From: Flavobacteria bacterium MS024-3C
GTDB taxonomy: Bacteria > Bacteroidota > Bacteroidia > Flavobacteriales > Flavobacteriaceae
Direction: 5' to 3'
DNA length: 64,000 nucleotides
Assembly: GCA_000173115.1 (NCBI GenBank)
Contig: ABVW01000001.1
Coordinates: forward strand, 186,001 to 250,000
Shown here piece after piece: positions 27,482 to 37,143 of the stretch. Position 1 is the first letter of the stretch. Every line of letters begins with the position of its first letter. The notes under the pieces were generated by a model. The model was not told the DNA's origin. It did not search any database and was given only the letters and a program-made list of their open reading frames with translations. The position numbers were made by a program, and so were the translations under genes.

Positions 27482-30400
27482 ATGAAAAAAGCCATTTTTA
27501 GCAAACTTCCCTTTACGCTAGCTCTGCTATGTGTGGCGATGATTGTAGTGAGTAGTTGTGAAGAGAAGACCAATACCTTATTTGAAATTCAGGACAATCG
27601 CTCCATTGGTATGGCCTTTGAAAACACTTTAGAATTCTCCAATGAATTCAATGTCTACACCTACCGAAACTTTTATAACGGAGGAGGTGTGGCTATTGGA
27701 GATATAAACAATGATGGCTGGGCAGACGTTTACCTAACCGCAAATCAAAAGTCCAACCAATTATTTTTAAATAAAGGAGATTTTAAATTTGAAAATATCT
27801 CAGAATCTGCTGGAATAGGCGGAAATAAGGCTTGGTCTACCGGAGTGACAATGGTAGACATTAACGCAGACGGTTTTTTGGATATTTATGTGTGTAATTC
27901 TGGTGATGTATCTGGAGACAGCAAACAAAATGAATTATTCATCAATCAAAAAGACAATACTTTCAAAGAAGAGGCAGCCGCTTATGGCTTAGCAGACAAA
28001 GGTTTTTCTACCCATGCTTCTTTTTTTGATTACGACAAGGACGGAGATCTAGATGTATATCTGTTAAACAACTCCTACCAAGCGATTGGAAGCTTTGACC
28101 TCAGAAGAAATGAAAGACCCAAAAGAGATGTCTTGGGTGGCGACAAACTGCTCGAAAATCAAGATGGAATTTTTGTAGATGTAAGTGAAAAAGCAGGTAT
28201 TTACGGGTCTGTAATTGGCTTTGGATTGGGGGTTACTGTGGGTGACGTAAACAACGATGGCTGGGAAGATATTTACGTGTCTAATGATTTTTTTGAAAGA
28301 GATTATTTATACATCAATAATAGGGATGGTAGCTTTAAAGAAACGCTTACTGCTTCCATAAACTCTATTTCTGGCGCTTCTATGGGGGCAGATATGGCAG
28401 ATATAAACAACGATCAAAAAGCAGATATTTTTGTTACTGAAATGCTTCCTTCCAATTACGAAAGACTAAAATCAGTGACCACATTTGAAAATTGGGACAA
28501 ATACACTTACAACGTTAAAAATGGCTATTACCACCAATACACTAGAAACACCCTCCAACTAAATAACGGAGACAATACATTTAGTGAGATTGGTAGATTG
28601 GCGGGTGTAGAAGCTTCAGATTGGAGTTGGGGTGCATTGTTTTTTGACATGAACAACGACGGTTTAAAAGACCTTTTTATTGCCAACGGAATTTACAGAG
28701 ACCTTACAGACCAAGACTACCTTCAATACGTTTCCAGTGACGAGGTCATTAATTCCATTGTGATTAACAACCAGGTAGACTACGCCAGATTAATCGATAT
28801 TATTCCTTCTAATCCCATCGAAAATCAGGCGTATAAAAACTTAGGGGACCTAAAATTTAACAGAGATATTTCTCTTGGATTAGAGACCAAGGGCTTTTCT
28901 AACGGTGCCGCTTATGGAGATTTAGACAATGACGGCGATTTAGATTTGGTCGTTAACAATGTAAATATGCCGCTATTTGTTTACAAAAATACCAGTGAAA
29001 ACGAAACAAACAACCACTTTATTCAGTTTAATTTAAAAGGAACTGGCAAGAACACATTTGCTGTAGGAACATTAATTGAGGTATCTCAAGATGGCAATGC
29101 ATATAGCGTTGCACAACAGCCCATAAGAGGCTTTCAATCTAGTATGGACCAAAGACCACATATTGGTTTGCCCTCTGACAATGCAGTTCAAGTAAAAGTC
29201 ACTTGGCCAAACGGTATGGTAACCATTAAAGATGGGGTACAAACCAATCAACTGCTTCAGTTGGAGATGGGTGACGGCGTGGTCAATACTAATTTTTCTG
29301 AAACTCCAGATGCAATTATTTTCTCAGAAATGGATACTATTCCCGTTTATGTTCACCAGGAAAACAATTTCATTGATTTTAATAGAGACCGTCTGTTGCA
29401 TCATATGATGAGTACCCCAGGGCCTAAATCTGCTATTGGAGACCTTAATAACGACGGAATTCAGGATGTCATTATTGGGGGGAGTAAAGGATTTGAAACA
29501 GCGGTATTGCTCGGAGATATTGACGGCCAGTTTAAGCCTTCAAAAGAATTTATCTTTTCAAAAGATTTGGCAGCTGAAGTAACCGCTATTGCACTATTAG
29601 ATGCAGACGGCGACGGCGATTTAGATATTTATTTAGGGAATGGAGGCATAGAATTTTCGAAATTTGCTTCAGAATTGGCAGATCAATTATACCTCAATAA
29701 TGGTGCTGGAATATTTAGTCCTTCTCCACATATGTTACCCACTGCAAGTACTTATTTCAATACATCTGTAGTACGTTCAGGAGATTTTGACCAAGATGGT
29801 GACACGGATTTATTTGTAGGCGAAAGATCTATTACCGCCGCATATGGTGTACCAGTAAATGGTTATTTATTGCGCAATGATGGTACTGGAATATTCGAAG
29901 ATCAGACAGCCATACTTGCACCAGAATTTAGTGAAATTGGCATGATTACAGATGCGAATTTTAGTGACATAGATGCAGATGGTGATATAGATTTAGTGGT
30001 AGTAGGAGAGTTTATGGGTATTGAGATATTCTTAAATGATCAAGGATCTTTCACAAAAAAATCGACCGAATTACAGCATGAAAAAGGCTGGTGGAGTGCC
30101 TTGAAAATCACAGATATAAATCAAGATGGTTTTCCTGATTTAATTGTGGGAAACCATGGAGAGAACTCCAGATTTAAAGCAAGTAAAGAGCAACCCATCT
30201 GTCTTTTTGTTCAGGATTTTGACCAAAATGGGGCCTTAGACCCTGTAATGGGTTTTACTGCAGCGGACGGTAAAGTATACCCTTACAACTTAAGGCACAA
30301 TCTAATCGATCAGATGAAAGGACTTAAAAAGAAGTTTCCAGATTACAGCAGCTTTAAAAATGCAGATTTAAATGCTATTTTTTCAGAAGAAGCTTTAAAC

Positions 30401-30790
30401 CTGAGTACAAAAGCAACGGCCATTGAATTAAAAACTTCTATTTATATCAATGATGGAAATGGAGGATTTACCTCTATAACACTTCCTAAGCAGGTTCAAA
30501 TGTCCCCAATATTTGCCATTGAAACGGGAGATTTTGATTTAGATGGCGACACAGACATAGTCCTTGGCGGAAACTTATTTAGGGTAAAACCAGAAGTGGG
30601 CAGGTACGACGCTAGCTTTGGAACATTTTTAGAGAATACTGGAAATGACACCATTGGTGCACCCATATTTAAAGCCACTCCAGGAAACAAAGGATTAAAA
30701 GTAACCGGAGAAGTGAGGTCTATTCAAAAGACCAACAATACCCTATTATTTGTTAGAAACAGTGATGCTATTTTGAGATATAAATTCTAA
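27482..30790 (+). CDS. VCBS-repeat/ASPIC-UnbV lipoprotein 2
   Basis: Paralogue of the gene at 23625, 1102 residues, with the same layout: lipobox IVVSSC followed by EEKTN, N-terminal VCBS propeller (YRNFYNGGGVAIGDINNDGW, DYDKDGDLDVYLLNNS), ASPIC/UnbV domain near 509-597 (KNTFAVGTLIEV, RGFQSSMDQRPHIGL, WPNGM) and a C-terminal propeller (DFDQDGDTDLFVGERS, DFDLDGDTDIVLGGNL). Asp/Asn-rich loops imply calcium binding. It begins four bases after the small lipoprotein gene and ends one base before the next paralogue, so the genes are surely cotranscribed. Molecular function unknown. Confidence 0.88.
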   Translation: MKKAIFSKLPFTLALLCVAMIVVSSCEEKTNTLFEIQDNRSIGMAFENTLEFSNEFNVYTYRNFYNGGGVAIGDINNDGWADVYLTANQKSNQLFLNKGDFKFENISESAGIGGNKAWSTGVTMVDINADGFLDIYVCNSGDVSGDSKQNELFINQKDNTFKEEAAAYGLADKGFSTHASFFDYDKDGDLDVYLLNNSYQAIGSFDLRRNERPKRDVLGGDKLLENQDGIFVDVSEKAGIYGSVIGFGLGVTVGDVNNDGWEDIYVSNDFFERDYLYINNRDGSFKETLTASINSISGASMGADMADINNDQKADIFVTEMLPSNYERLKSVTTFENWDKYTYNVKNGYYHQYTRNTLQLNNGDNTFSEIGRLAGVEASDWSWGALFFDMNNDGLKDLFIANGIYRDLTDQDYLQYVSSDEVINSIVINNQVDYARLIDIIPSNPIENQAYKNLGDLKFNRDISLGLETKGFSNGAAYGDLDNDGDLDLVVNNVNMPLFVYKNTSENETNNHFIQFNLKGTGKNTFAVGTLIEVSQDGNAYSVAQQPIRGFQSSMDQRPHIGLPSDNAVQVKVTWPNGMVTIKDGVQTNQLLQLEMGDGVVNTNFSETPDAIIFSEMDTIPVYVHQENNFIDFNRDRLLHHMMSTPGPKSAIGDLNNDGIQDVIIGGSKGFETAVLLGDIDGQFKPSKEFIFSKDLAAEVTAIALLDADGDGDLDIYLGNGGIEFSKFASELADQLYLNNGAGIFSPSPHMLPTASTYFNTSVVRSGDFDQDGDTDLFVGERSITAAYGVPVNGYLLRNDGTGIFEDQTAILAPEFSEIGMITDANFSDIDADGDIDLVVVGEFMGIEIFLNDQGSFTKKSTELQHEKGWWSALKITDINQDGFPDLIVGNHGENSRFKASKEQPICLFVQDFDQNGALDPVMGFTAADGKVYPYNLRHNLIDQMKGLKKKFPDYSSFKNADLNAIFSEEALNLSTKATAIELKTSIYINDGNGGFTSITLPKQVQMSPIFAIETGDFDLDGDTDIVLGGNLFRVKPEVGRYDASFGTFLENTGNDTIGAPIFKATPGNKGLKVTGEVRSIQKTNNTLLFVRNSDAILRYKF

Positions 30791-30791
30791 A

Positions 30792-33700
30792 ATGAAAAAA
30801 CACCTATTATTGCAGTTAATTAAAAACACTTTATGGCTCGCAGCCTTATATGCTGGGCTTCAAAGTTGTGAATCCCAAAAAGAGGTTTCGCCAGTATATT
30901 TTAATTCTATTACAGCAGAACAAAGTGGGGTAGATTTTGAAAATACTTTAACCCCTAGTGCAGATTTAAATATCATAGAATACCTCTACTTCTACAACGG
31001 CGCAGGAGTAGCCATTGGTGATTTAAACAACGATGGATTAGAAGACCTATTTATCACTGGAAATCAAGTTCAGGACAGGGTGTATGAAAACTTAGGAGGA
31101 CTTAAATTTAAAGACCAAACAGCTGCTGCAGACATAAACACTCAAAACAGTTGGTCTAATGGGGTTACCCTGGCAGACGTAAATAACGACGGCTTATTAG
31201 ATGTTTATGTATCTGTTGTAGGAAATTATAAGACCCTTAAAGGACACAACAAACTGTTCCTAAACCAAGGTGATTTTAAATTTAAAGAAATTTCAAATGA
31301 AGTACATATCGCCTTTTCAGGATTTGGAACCCAAGCGAGTTTCTTTGATTATGACAACGATGGAGACTTGGACCTTTACTTACTTAACCATACCGTTCAC
31401 ACGCCAAGAAGCTATGGAAAAACAGAAAAAAGGACAGAAAAAGATGTGCTTTCAGGAGATTTATTATTTGAAAACACCTTAGAAACAGGTGTTTTAAATT
31501 TTGTAGATGTCACTCAGGCAGCAGGAATTTACAACAGCCCCTTAGGCTATGGGTTGGGCTTGGCTACCGCAGATTTAAATAAAGATGGGTTTATTGATAT
31601 TTACGTTGGAAATGATTTTCACGAAAACGATTATATCTATCTCAATAACGGTGACAAAACCTTTAGAGAAGCTAGTGCGAAAATGACCAGCAATAGCAGC
31701 AGATTTACCATGGGATTAGACGCTGCAGACCTTAATAACGACGCGTTAATTGATGTATTTACATTAGATATGATGCCCGATCAAGCATCTATACGCCTTA
31801 AATCTGGTGGAGAAGATTCAGATAAAGTGGCTCAAATCAAGGAGGGTTTTGGATTTCAGACACAGTATTCCAGAAATAATTTTCAATTAAACAACGGACA
31901 AGGGGCTTTTCAAGAAATAGCCCTTCTCACAGAAACTTACGCCACAGACTGGAGTTGGTCTGCGCTTATAGAAGACTTTGACAACGACGGGCTATCTGAT
32001 ATTTTTATCAGCAACGGTATTTACAGAAGGCCAAATGATTTAGATTATATTAATTACCTGAGTAACGTAAACTTTAGTCAGTACAAGCAAGACCAACAAA
32101 ACCTTTTAGAAAAAAAACTCATTGAGGAAATGCCCCAATTAGAAATTGCCAATGTGTTGCTTCATAACCAAGGGGGATTTAAATTTAACAAACACTCAGA
32201 AGCAGCAGGTTTAAAAAACAACTATTCCAATGGTGCTGCCTATGCAGATTTAGATTTAGATGGAGATATAGACTTGGTGGTTAATAATATTAATAGCCCC
32301 TTAGAGATATTAGAAAACACCCAGGATCCAAGTATGCACAATTTTGTAGGGATAAAGTTGGTGCCTTCAGCAGAAATAAAAAACACTAGTGGTGCTAAGC
32401 TAACCCTATTTTCAGGACAACAGGTCTGGTATAAAGAGCTGAGTGCTACAAGAGGCTACGCATCGGCTTCCAGCCAAAATATTCACTTTGGAATTGGGAA
32501 AAATACCACTATTGATTCCTTAACTATTACGTTTCCTATTGGCGGGAAACAAACTGTTGAAAATATTTCAATTAATGACTATCAAGAAATAAGTGCGATT
32601 ATAGACTCAAGAATATCGCCAACCAAAACAGACAAAAACAATACGGCTGCCGTTGTAGACTTTCCATTTACCCACCAAGAAAATAAATATTACGACTACG
32701 AAAGAGAGCCTTTAATGCTGGAAAAACTGTCTACAGAAGGACCTTGTTATGTGCATGAAGACTTTAATGGAGATGGCTTAAAAGACTTATTTATTGGCGG
32801 TGCTAAATACCAAGAAAGTGCTTTTTATACGCAAAATGAAGCAGGCACTTTTACTGCAGAGATTAAAGCAGTCATTAGGGAAGACGCGCTTTATGAAGAC
32901 GTAGACGCTGCCGCCATAGATTTTGACAATGACGGAGATTTAGACCTCTATGTTATGAGTGGCGGAAATGACAGTCCTGAAGGAGACATACAATTGGTAG
33001 ACAGACTTTACATAAACGACGGAAAAGGAAATTTCACCAGATCTAAAGCCAATTTACCTATGGCCAATGGAGGGAGTATTTCTGTGGCAGATTTTGACAA
33101 TGACGGCTTCTCAGATTTATTTTTAGGGTTTAGGTCTGTCCCCGGAGCCTATGGTATTTCTCCCTCTAGTGTCATTTTAAGAAACACCCAGAAAGGGAAT
33201 TTTGAGCTTTTGGCTCGTAAAGATTATGGCATGATTACAGACAGTGCTTGGGGGGATATTAACCAAGACGGATTATTGGATTTGGTGCTGGTTGGAGACT
33301 GGATGCCCATTACTGTTTTAATTAACAAAGATGGTAGAAACTTTGAGAACCAGACTGAAGCATTGGGCTTGGCCAATACACAAGGCTTATGGAATACTGT
33401 TTTATTACAAGATCTAAATGGAGATGATAAACCAGAAATAATTGCAGGAAATGCTGGTTTAAATATGAAAATTAAGGCTTCTGCAAACAAGCCTGTAGAA
33501 ATATATCTTGAAGATTTTGACAGAAATGAACAACTAGACCCTACGATATTTCATACTTTCGAAGGAGAGCACATCCCATTTGCTTCCAAAGATATGCTCA
33601 GCAAGCAAATGCCTATGCTCAAAAAGAAGTTTACTTCCTACACCTCCTTTTCTAAGGTGAGAGAAATTGGTCAGCTTTTCGACAACCTACCTGCAGACTT

Positions 33701-34067
33701 AGAAACCAAATACCTCAAAGAGCTGCGCTCTATGGTGTACCTAAATAACACTACTTTCCAAGGAATACCTTTGCCTATTGAAGCCCAAATGAGCAGTATT
33801 GAAGACTTTTATATAGACAAGCAATCCGCTAATCTAAAACTCTATTATGTGGGGAATTATAAAGGTTTTGTCACAGAATTAGGAAATTCTCCTGCAAATA
33901 CTGGAGGAATACTATCCGGATTTAATGGAAATACATTCACTAAAAACAACACTTTGCCCCTACCCCCTTTTATGGAAGCAAGGACAATTGGGCCTTTAAA
34001 TAATAACAAATTATTGGTGCTTTTCAACAATGACAGCGCCAAAACTATTGACTTAAACCATAAATAA
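30792..34067 (+). CDS. VCBS-repeat/ASPIC-UnbV lipoprotein 3
   Basis: Third paralogue, 1091 residues, lipobox AGLQSC followed by ESQKEV. N-terminal propeller with FYNGAGVAIGDLNNDGLEDL and DYDNDGDLDLYLLN; the ASPIC/UnbV domain near 514-603 (NTSGAKLTLFSG, RGYASASSQNIHFGIG, TFPIGGK); C-terminal propeller with DFDNDGDLDLYVMSGGN and DFDNDGFSDLFLGF. It differs most from the other two at the N-terminus. It is separated from VCBS 2 and from the haloperoxidase-like gene by one base each. The three proteins may form a hetero-oligomer on the cell surface; this is inference. Confidence 0.88.
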   Translation: MKKHLLLQLIKNTLWLAALYAGLQSCESQKEVSPVYFNSITAEQSGVDFENTLTPSADLNIIEYLYFYNGAGVAIGDLNNDGLEDLFITGNQVQDRVYENLGGLKFKDQTAAADINTQNSWSNGVTLADVNNDGLLDVYVSVVGNYKTLKGHNKLFLNQGDFKFKEISNEVHIAFSGFGTQASFFDYDNDGDLDLYLLNHTVHTPRSYGKTEKRTEKDVLSGDLLFENTLETGVLNFVDVTQAAGIYNSPLGYGLGLATADLNKDGFIDIYVGNDFHENDYIYLNNGDKTFREASAKMTSNSSRFTMGLDAADLNNDALIDVFTLDMMPDQASIRLKSGGEDSDKVAQIKEGFGFQTQYSRNNFQLNNGQGAFQEIALLTETYATDWSWSALIEDFDNDGLSDIFISNGIYRRPNDLDYINYLSNVNFSQYKQDQQNLLEKKLIEEMPQLEIANVLLHNQGGFKFNKHSEAAGLKNNYSNGAAYADLDLDGDIDLVVNNINSPLEILENTQDPSMHNFVGIKLVPSAEIKNTSGAKLTLFSGQQVWYKELSATRGYASASSQNIHFGIGKNTTIDSLTITFPIGGKQTVENISINDYQEISAIIDSRISPTKTDKNNTAAVVDFPFTHQENKYYDYEREPLMLEKLSTEGPCYVHEDFNGDGLKDLFIGGAKYQESAFYTQNEAGTFTAEIKAVIREDALYEDVDAAAIDFDNDGDLDLYVMSGGNDSPEGDIQLVDRLYINDGKGNFTRSKANLPMANGGSISVADFDNDGFSDLFLGFRSVPGAYGISPSSVILRNTQKGNFELLARKDYGMITDSAWGDINQDGLLDLVLVGDWMPITVLINKDGRNFENQTEALGLANTQGLWNTVLLQDLNGDDKPEIIAGNAGLNMKIKASANKPVEIYLEDFDRNEQLDPTIFHTFEGEHIPFASKDMLSKQMPMLKKKFTSYTSFSKVREIGQLFDNLPADLETKYLKELRSMVYLNNTTFQGIPLPIEAQMSSIEDFYIDKQSANLKLYYVGNYKGFVTELGNSPANTGGILSGFNGNTFTKNNTLPLPPFMEARTIGPLNNNKLLVLFNNDSAKTIDLNHK

Positions 34068-34068
34068 A

Positions 34069-35403
34069 ATGAAAGTAATCAAATTACTTCTTTTATGTAG
34101 TGCAGTATTCTTAAGCCTACTGGGCTGTGAAGAAAATAACACCTATAAAGCGCGCTTAAAAGATCCTCAGCTATTCCACAATAGCATGCAACAACTATCT
34201 GACGTGATCGTTTACGATATTTTTTCTCCTCCTGTAGCTTCAAGGGTATATATGTATCCTACTATCGCGGCCTATGCTATCATGCAAAAACAGTATCCTA
34301 ATAAATACGAGGATATGGCGGGGCAACTCAGCGACTTTAAAACCATACCGGAAATAAACGACCCAAACATTCATGCAGAATTGGCTGCCATTCACGCCTT
34401 TTTAAAAGTAGGTACTGCCTTAATTTTTTCAGAAAATAAAATAATAGAATACAGAGATTCCCTTTACGCTAGCCTAGAACAAGACGGACTTCCTTCAAGT
34501 GTAAAAGAAGCTTCATTGGCATATGGGGACTTAGTTGCTGCGCATATTTTGGCGTGGGCAGATACCGATTTTTACAAACAAACCAGAACCTATCCTAAAT
34601 ATACCATCCAGGAGGGTACTGCTTTTTGGAAGCCTACACCACCAGATTATATGGAAGGCATAGAGCCGCACTGGAATAAAATAAGAACACTAGTTTTAGC
34701 TACGGCGGATCAGTTTGAACCAGCCCCGCCTTATCCTGTAGACATGAGCAAAGACAGTCCATTTTACCAAGAGTTAATGGAGGTGTATGAATTGGGTGAA
34801 AAAATAGATGGCAGCACAGAGGCCACAGAAATTGCCAGCTTCTGGGACTGCAATCCTTATGTGTCACACCATAGAGGGCACGCCATGTTTGCTACAAAAA
34901 AAATCACCCCAGGAGGGCACTGGATTGGGATTACTAAAATTGCTGCGAAACAGGCACAAAGTAATATGGATGAAAGTATTAACGCCTATGCAAGGGTATC
35001 TATTGCCCTATTCGACGGGTTTATTTCATGTTGGGACACCAAATGGAATACTTTAATTGTAAGACCAGAGACCATTATTAACGAGTTTTTAGATGAAACT
35101 TGGTTGCCTTTGCTTCAAACACCTCCTTTTCCAGAATATACCTCTGGACATTCTGTAATCTCAAGGGCTTCTGCCGTAGCACTCACTGACATTTATGGTG
35201 ACACCTTTTCATTTGCAGACACCACAGAAGAGGTCTATGGATTAGGCGTGAGGTCTTATGACTCATTTATTGCGGCCTCAGAAGAGGCTGCTGTGTCTAG
35301 ACTTTATGGAGGGATTCATTATAGAAGGGCTATAGACGAAGGGGTAAAACAAGGAGATGCTGTAGGTAAATTCTTGGTAGAGAAATTAAAGACCTTAAAA
35401 TAA
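34069..35403 (+). CDS. Vanadium-dependent haloperoxidase / PAP2-superfamily lipoprotein
   Basis: 444 residues, signal peptide with lipobox SLLGC (Cys20) and EENN after it. The C-terminal half has the vanadate/phosphate-binding signature of the superfamily: Lys325 and Arg332-Pro in KWNTLIVRP, Ser359-Gly-His361 in EYTSGHS, and SRLYGGIHYRRAID (Arg411, His417). These fit a vanadium haloperoxidase or an acid phosphatase of the PAP2 family; the length favours the former. It is cotranscribed with three VCBS/ASPIC lipoproteins and precedes a sodium:solute symporter. Whether it oxidises halides or removes phosphate is not decidable from the sequence. Confidence 0.85.
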   Translation: MKVIKLLLLCSAVFLSLLGCEENNTYKARLKDPQLFHNSMQQLSDVIVYDIFSPPVASRVYMYPTIAAYAIMQKQYPNKYEDMAGQLSDFKTIPEINDPNIHAELAAIHAFLKVGTALIFSENKIIEYRDSLYASLEQDGLPSSVKEASLAYGDLVAAHILAWADTDFYKQTRTYPKYTIQEGTAFWKPTPPDYMEGIEPHWNKIRTLVLATADQFEPAPPYPVDMSKDSPFYQELMEVYELGEKIDGSTEATEIASFWDCNPYVSHHRGHAMFATKKITPGGHWIGITKIAAKQAQSNMDESINAYARVSIALFDGFISCWDTKWNTLIVRPETIINEFLDETWLPLLQTPPFPEYTSGHSVISRASAVALTDIYGDTFSFADTTEEVYGLGVRSYDSFIAASEEAAVSRLYGGIHYRRAIDEGVKQGDAVGKFLVEKLKTLK

Positions 35404-35444
35404 AGTATATTAGACAAAAATAATCATCAACCAAATTATCACAT

Positions 35445-37034
35445 ATGTTAGGAATTTTATCTTTTGTTGGGTTTACCCTTTTGGTAGCCGTTGTAGCTTA
35501 TTTTGCCACTAGAAAAACCAACGAACAATCTTCAGATGGCTATTTTCTTGGCGGAAGAAGTTTAACTGCTGGCGTAATAGCGGGTTCACTATTACTCACC
35601 AATTTGTCCACCGAACAAATCGTAGGGCTCAATGGCTCTGCCTATGAAAGTGGTTTATCTGTAATGGCCTGGGAAACCCTCGCCGCTATAGCTATGGTAG
35701 TTACCGCTATTTTTTTATTGCCCAGATATTTAAAAGGAGGGCTTACAACAGTTCCGCAATTTTTAGCGACCCGTTTTGACGTCACTACAAAAACAATTAC
35801 CTCTGTACTTTTCCTAACAGGATATGTAGTGGTTTTACTGCCTGTAATTTTATATTCAGGGTCTGTAGCCATTAGTGGGATGTTCAACATTCCGGAACTA
35901 TTAGGTGTCACTGAGACAGAAGCTTTATGGATTTGTGTCTGGGGCATAGGGATTACAGGTGGAATATATGCGGTATTTGGTGGTTTAAAAGCCGTTGCTG
36001 TATCTGATTCTATAAATGCCATTGGCCTTTTGATTGGGGGACTTATGATTCCTCTTTTTGGCCTTATGGCTATTGGAGACGGAAATGCTTTAGAGGGTCT
36101 AAATATTTTGGTACAAGAAAACCCAGACAAGTTTAAATCCATGGGTAGTGAATCCGACCCAGTACCTTTCCACACTATTTTTACAGGGATGATGCTCGTG
36201 CAATTATTTTATTGGGGAACCAACCAACAAATTATTCAACGAGCACTCGCAGCCAAAAACTTAGCGGAGGGCCAGAAAGGACTTATGTTGGCCGCATTTA
36301 TTAAAGTATTGGGTCCTTTATTGGTGGTATTACCCGGACTCATTGCCTATCATTTATTCGAAGGGGGCCTTGAAAAGGCCGATACCGCCTACCCTATGCT
36401 CGTAGCAGAAGTATTGCCTGAAGCCTTGGTTGGGTTTTTTGCCGCAGTACTCTTTGGGGCCATTTTAAGCTCCTTTAACTCTGTGCTCAATAGCTCCGTT
36501 ACCCTATTTGGTGTAGACATTTACAAACAACACATTAACCCAGAAGCCAGTGAGCTTCAAATGGTTAAAAACGGAAAACGCTTTGGGCTAGTTTTAGCGA
36601 TTGCTGCTATGTTTATAGCACCATTAATTGCTAATGCCGGAACATTATTTGACTACCTTCAAGAAGTGAACGGAATTTATAGTATTCCCATCCTGACCAT
36701 TATTTTCGTGGGTTACACCACTAAAAGGGTTCCTGCAATAGCAGCTAAAGTCGGTGTTGTATCAGGCTCACTATTGTATATCATTAGCCAGTTTGTACTT
36801 CAGCCAATGGTAACAGACAATGGGGGAACTTACCCACATTATTTGGACGTTATGGCCATATTATTCTTGCTCAATACGGCAATAATGTTAGTGATTGGTC
36901 AATTAAAGCCTATGGCAACTCCTTACGAATTGAGCTATACCAAACAAGTAGACATCCTTCCTTTTAAATACGTCAAAGAGGTTGGAATAGCCATCTGTGT
37001 TTTGGTGATTGGCGTATACTTATACTTTGCCTAA
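35445..37034 (+). CDS. Sodium:solute symporter (SSS/SLC5 family)
   Basis: Inner-membrane sodium-coupled transporter, 529 residues with about 14 transmembrane segments. SSS hallmarks are YFLGGRSLTAGVIAGSLLLTN near residues 32-52, GGLKAVAVSDSINAIG, and FGAILSSFNSVLNSS. The type resembles SGLT-like sugar symporters of Bacteroidota. It is 41 bases after the haloperoxidase-like gene and ends with a terminator, so it is likely the last gene of the locus and would carry the released product into the cell. The substrate is probably a sugar or polyol. Confidence 0.9.
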   Translation: MLGILSFVGFTLLVAVVAYFATRKTNEQSSDGYFLGGRSLTAGVIAGSLLLTNLSTEQIVGLNGSAYESGLSVMAWETLAAIAMVVTAIFLLPRYLKGGLTTVPQFLATRFDVTTKTITSVLFLTGYVVVLLPVILYSGSVAISGMFNIPELLGVTETEALWICVWGIGITGGIYAVFGGLKAVAVSDSINAIGLLIGGLMIPLFGLMAIGDGNALEGLNILVQENPDKFKSMGSESDPVPFHTIFTGMMLVQLFYWGTNQQIIQRALAAKNLAEGQKGLMLAAFIKVLGPLLVVLPGLIAYHLFEGGLEKADTAYPMLVAEVLPEALVGFFAAVLFGAILSSFNSVLNSSVTLFGVDIYKQHINPEASELQMVKNGKRFGLVLAIAAMFIAPLIANAGTLFDYLQEVNGIYSIPILTIIFVGYTTKRVPAIAAKVGVVSGSLLYIISQFVLQPMVTDNGGTYPHYLDVMAILFLLNTAIMLVIGQLKPMATPYELSYTKQVDILPFKYVKEVGIAICVLVIGVYLYFA

Positions 37035-37064
37035 CAGCTTAATAAACACTCAGATACTGTATTT

Positions 37065-37095
37065 AAAGCGCGGCCTAAAGGCCGCGCTTTTTTTT
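37065..37095 (+). terminator. Rho-independent terminator after the symporter gene
   Basis: Perfect 11-bp stem AAAGCGCGGCC / GGCCGCGCTTT, four-base loop TAAA and a T run. It marks the end of the susCD-linked locus. Confidence 0.93.
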
Positions 37096-37131
37096 AACGT
37101 CCTTTTAAAACATTAAGAGCGGCTTCTTTTA

Positions 37132-37139
37132 TACCTTTG
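37132..37139 (+). promoter_or_regulatory. Putative -7 promoter element giving a leaderless transcript
   Basis: TACCTTTG, an exact TAnnTTTG match, ends five bases before the ATG at 37144. Transcription would start at or next to the start codon. Confidence 0.5.
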
Positions 37140-37143
37140 TTGT

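Noticed and set aside
35642-36175. 177-codon open frame antisense to the symporter gene
   Set aside because: Shadow of the real gene; no motif or promoter supports it.
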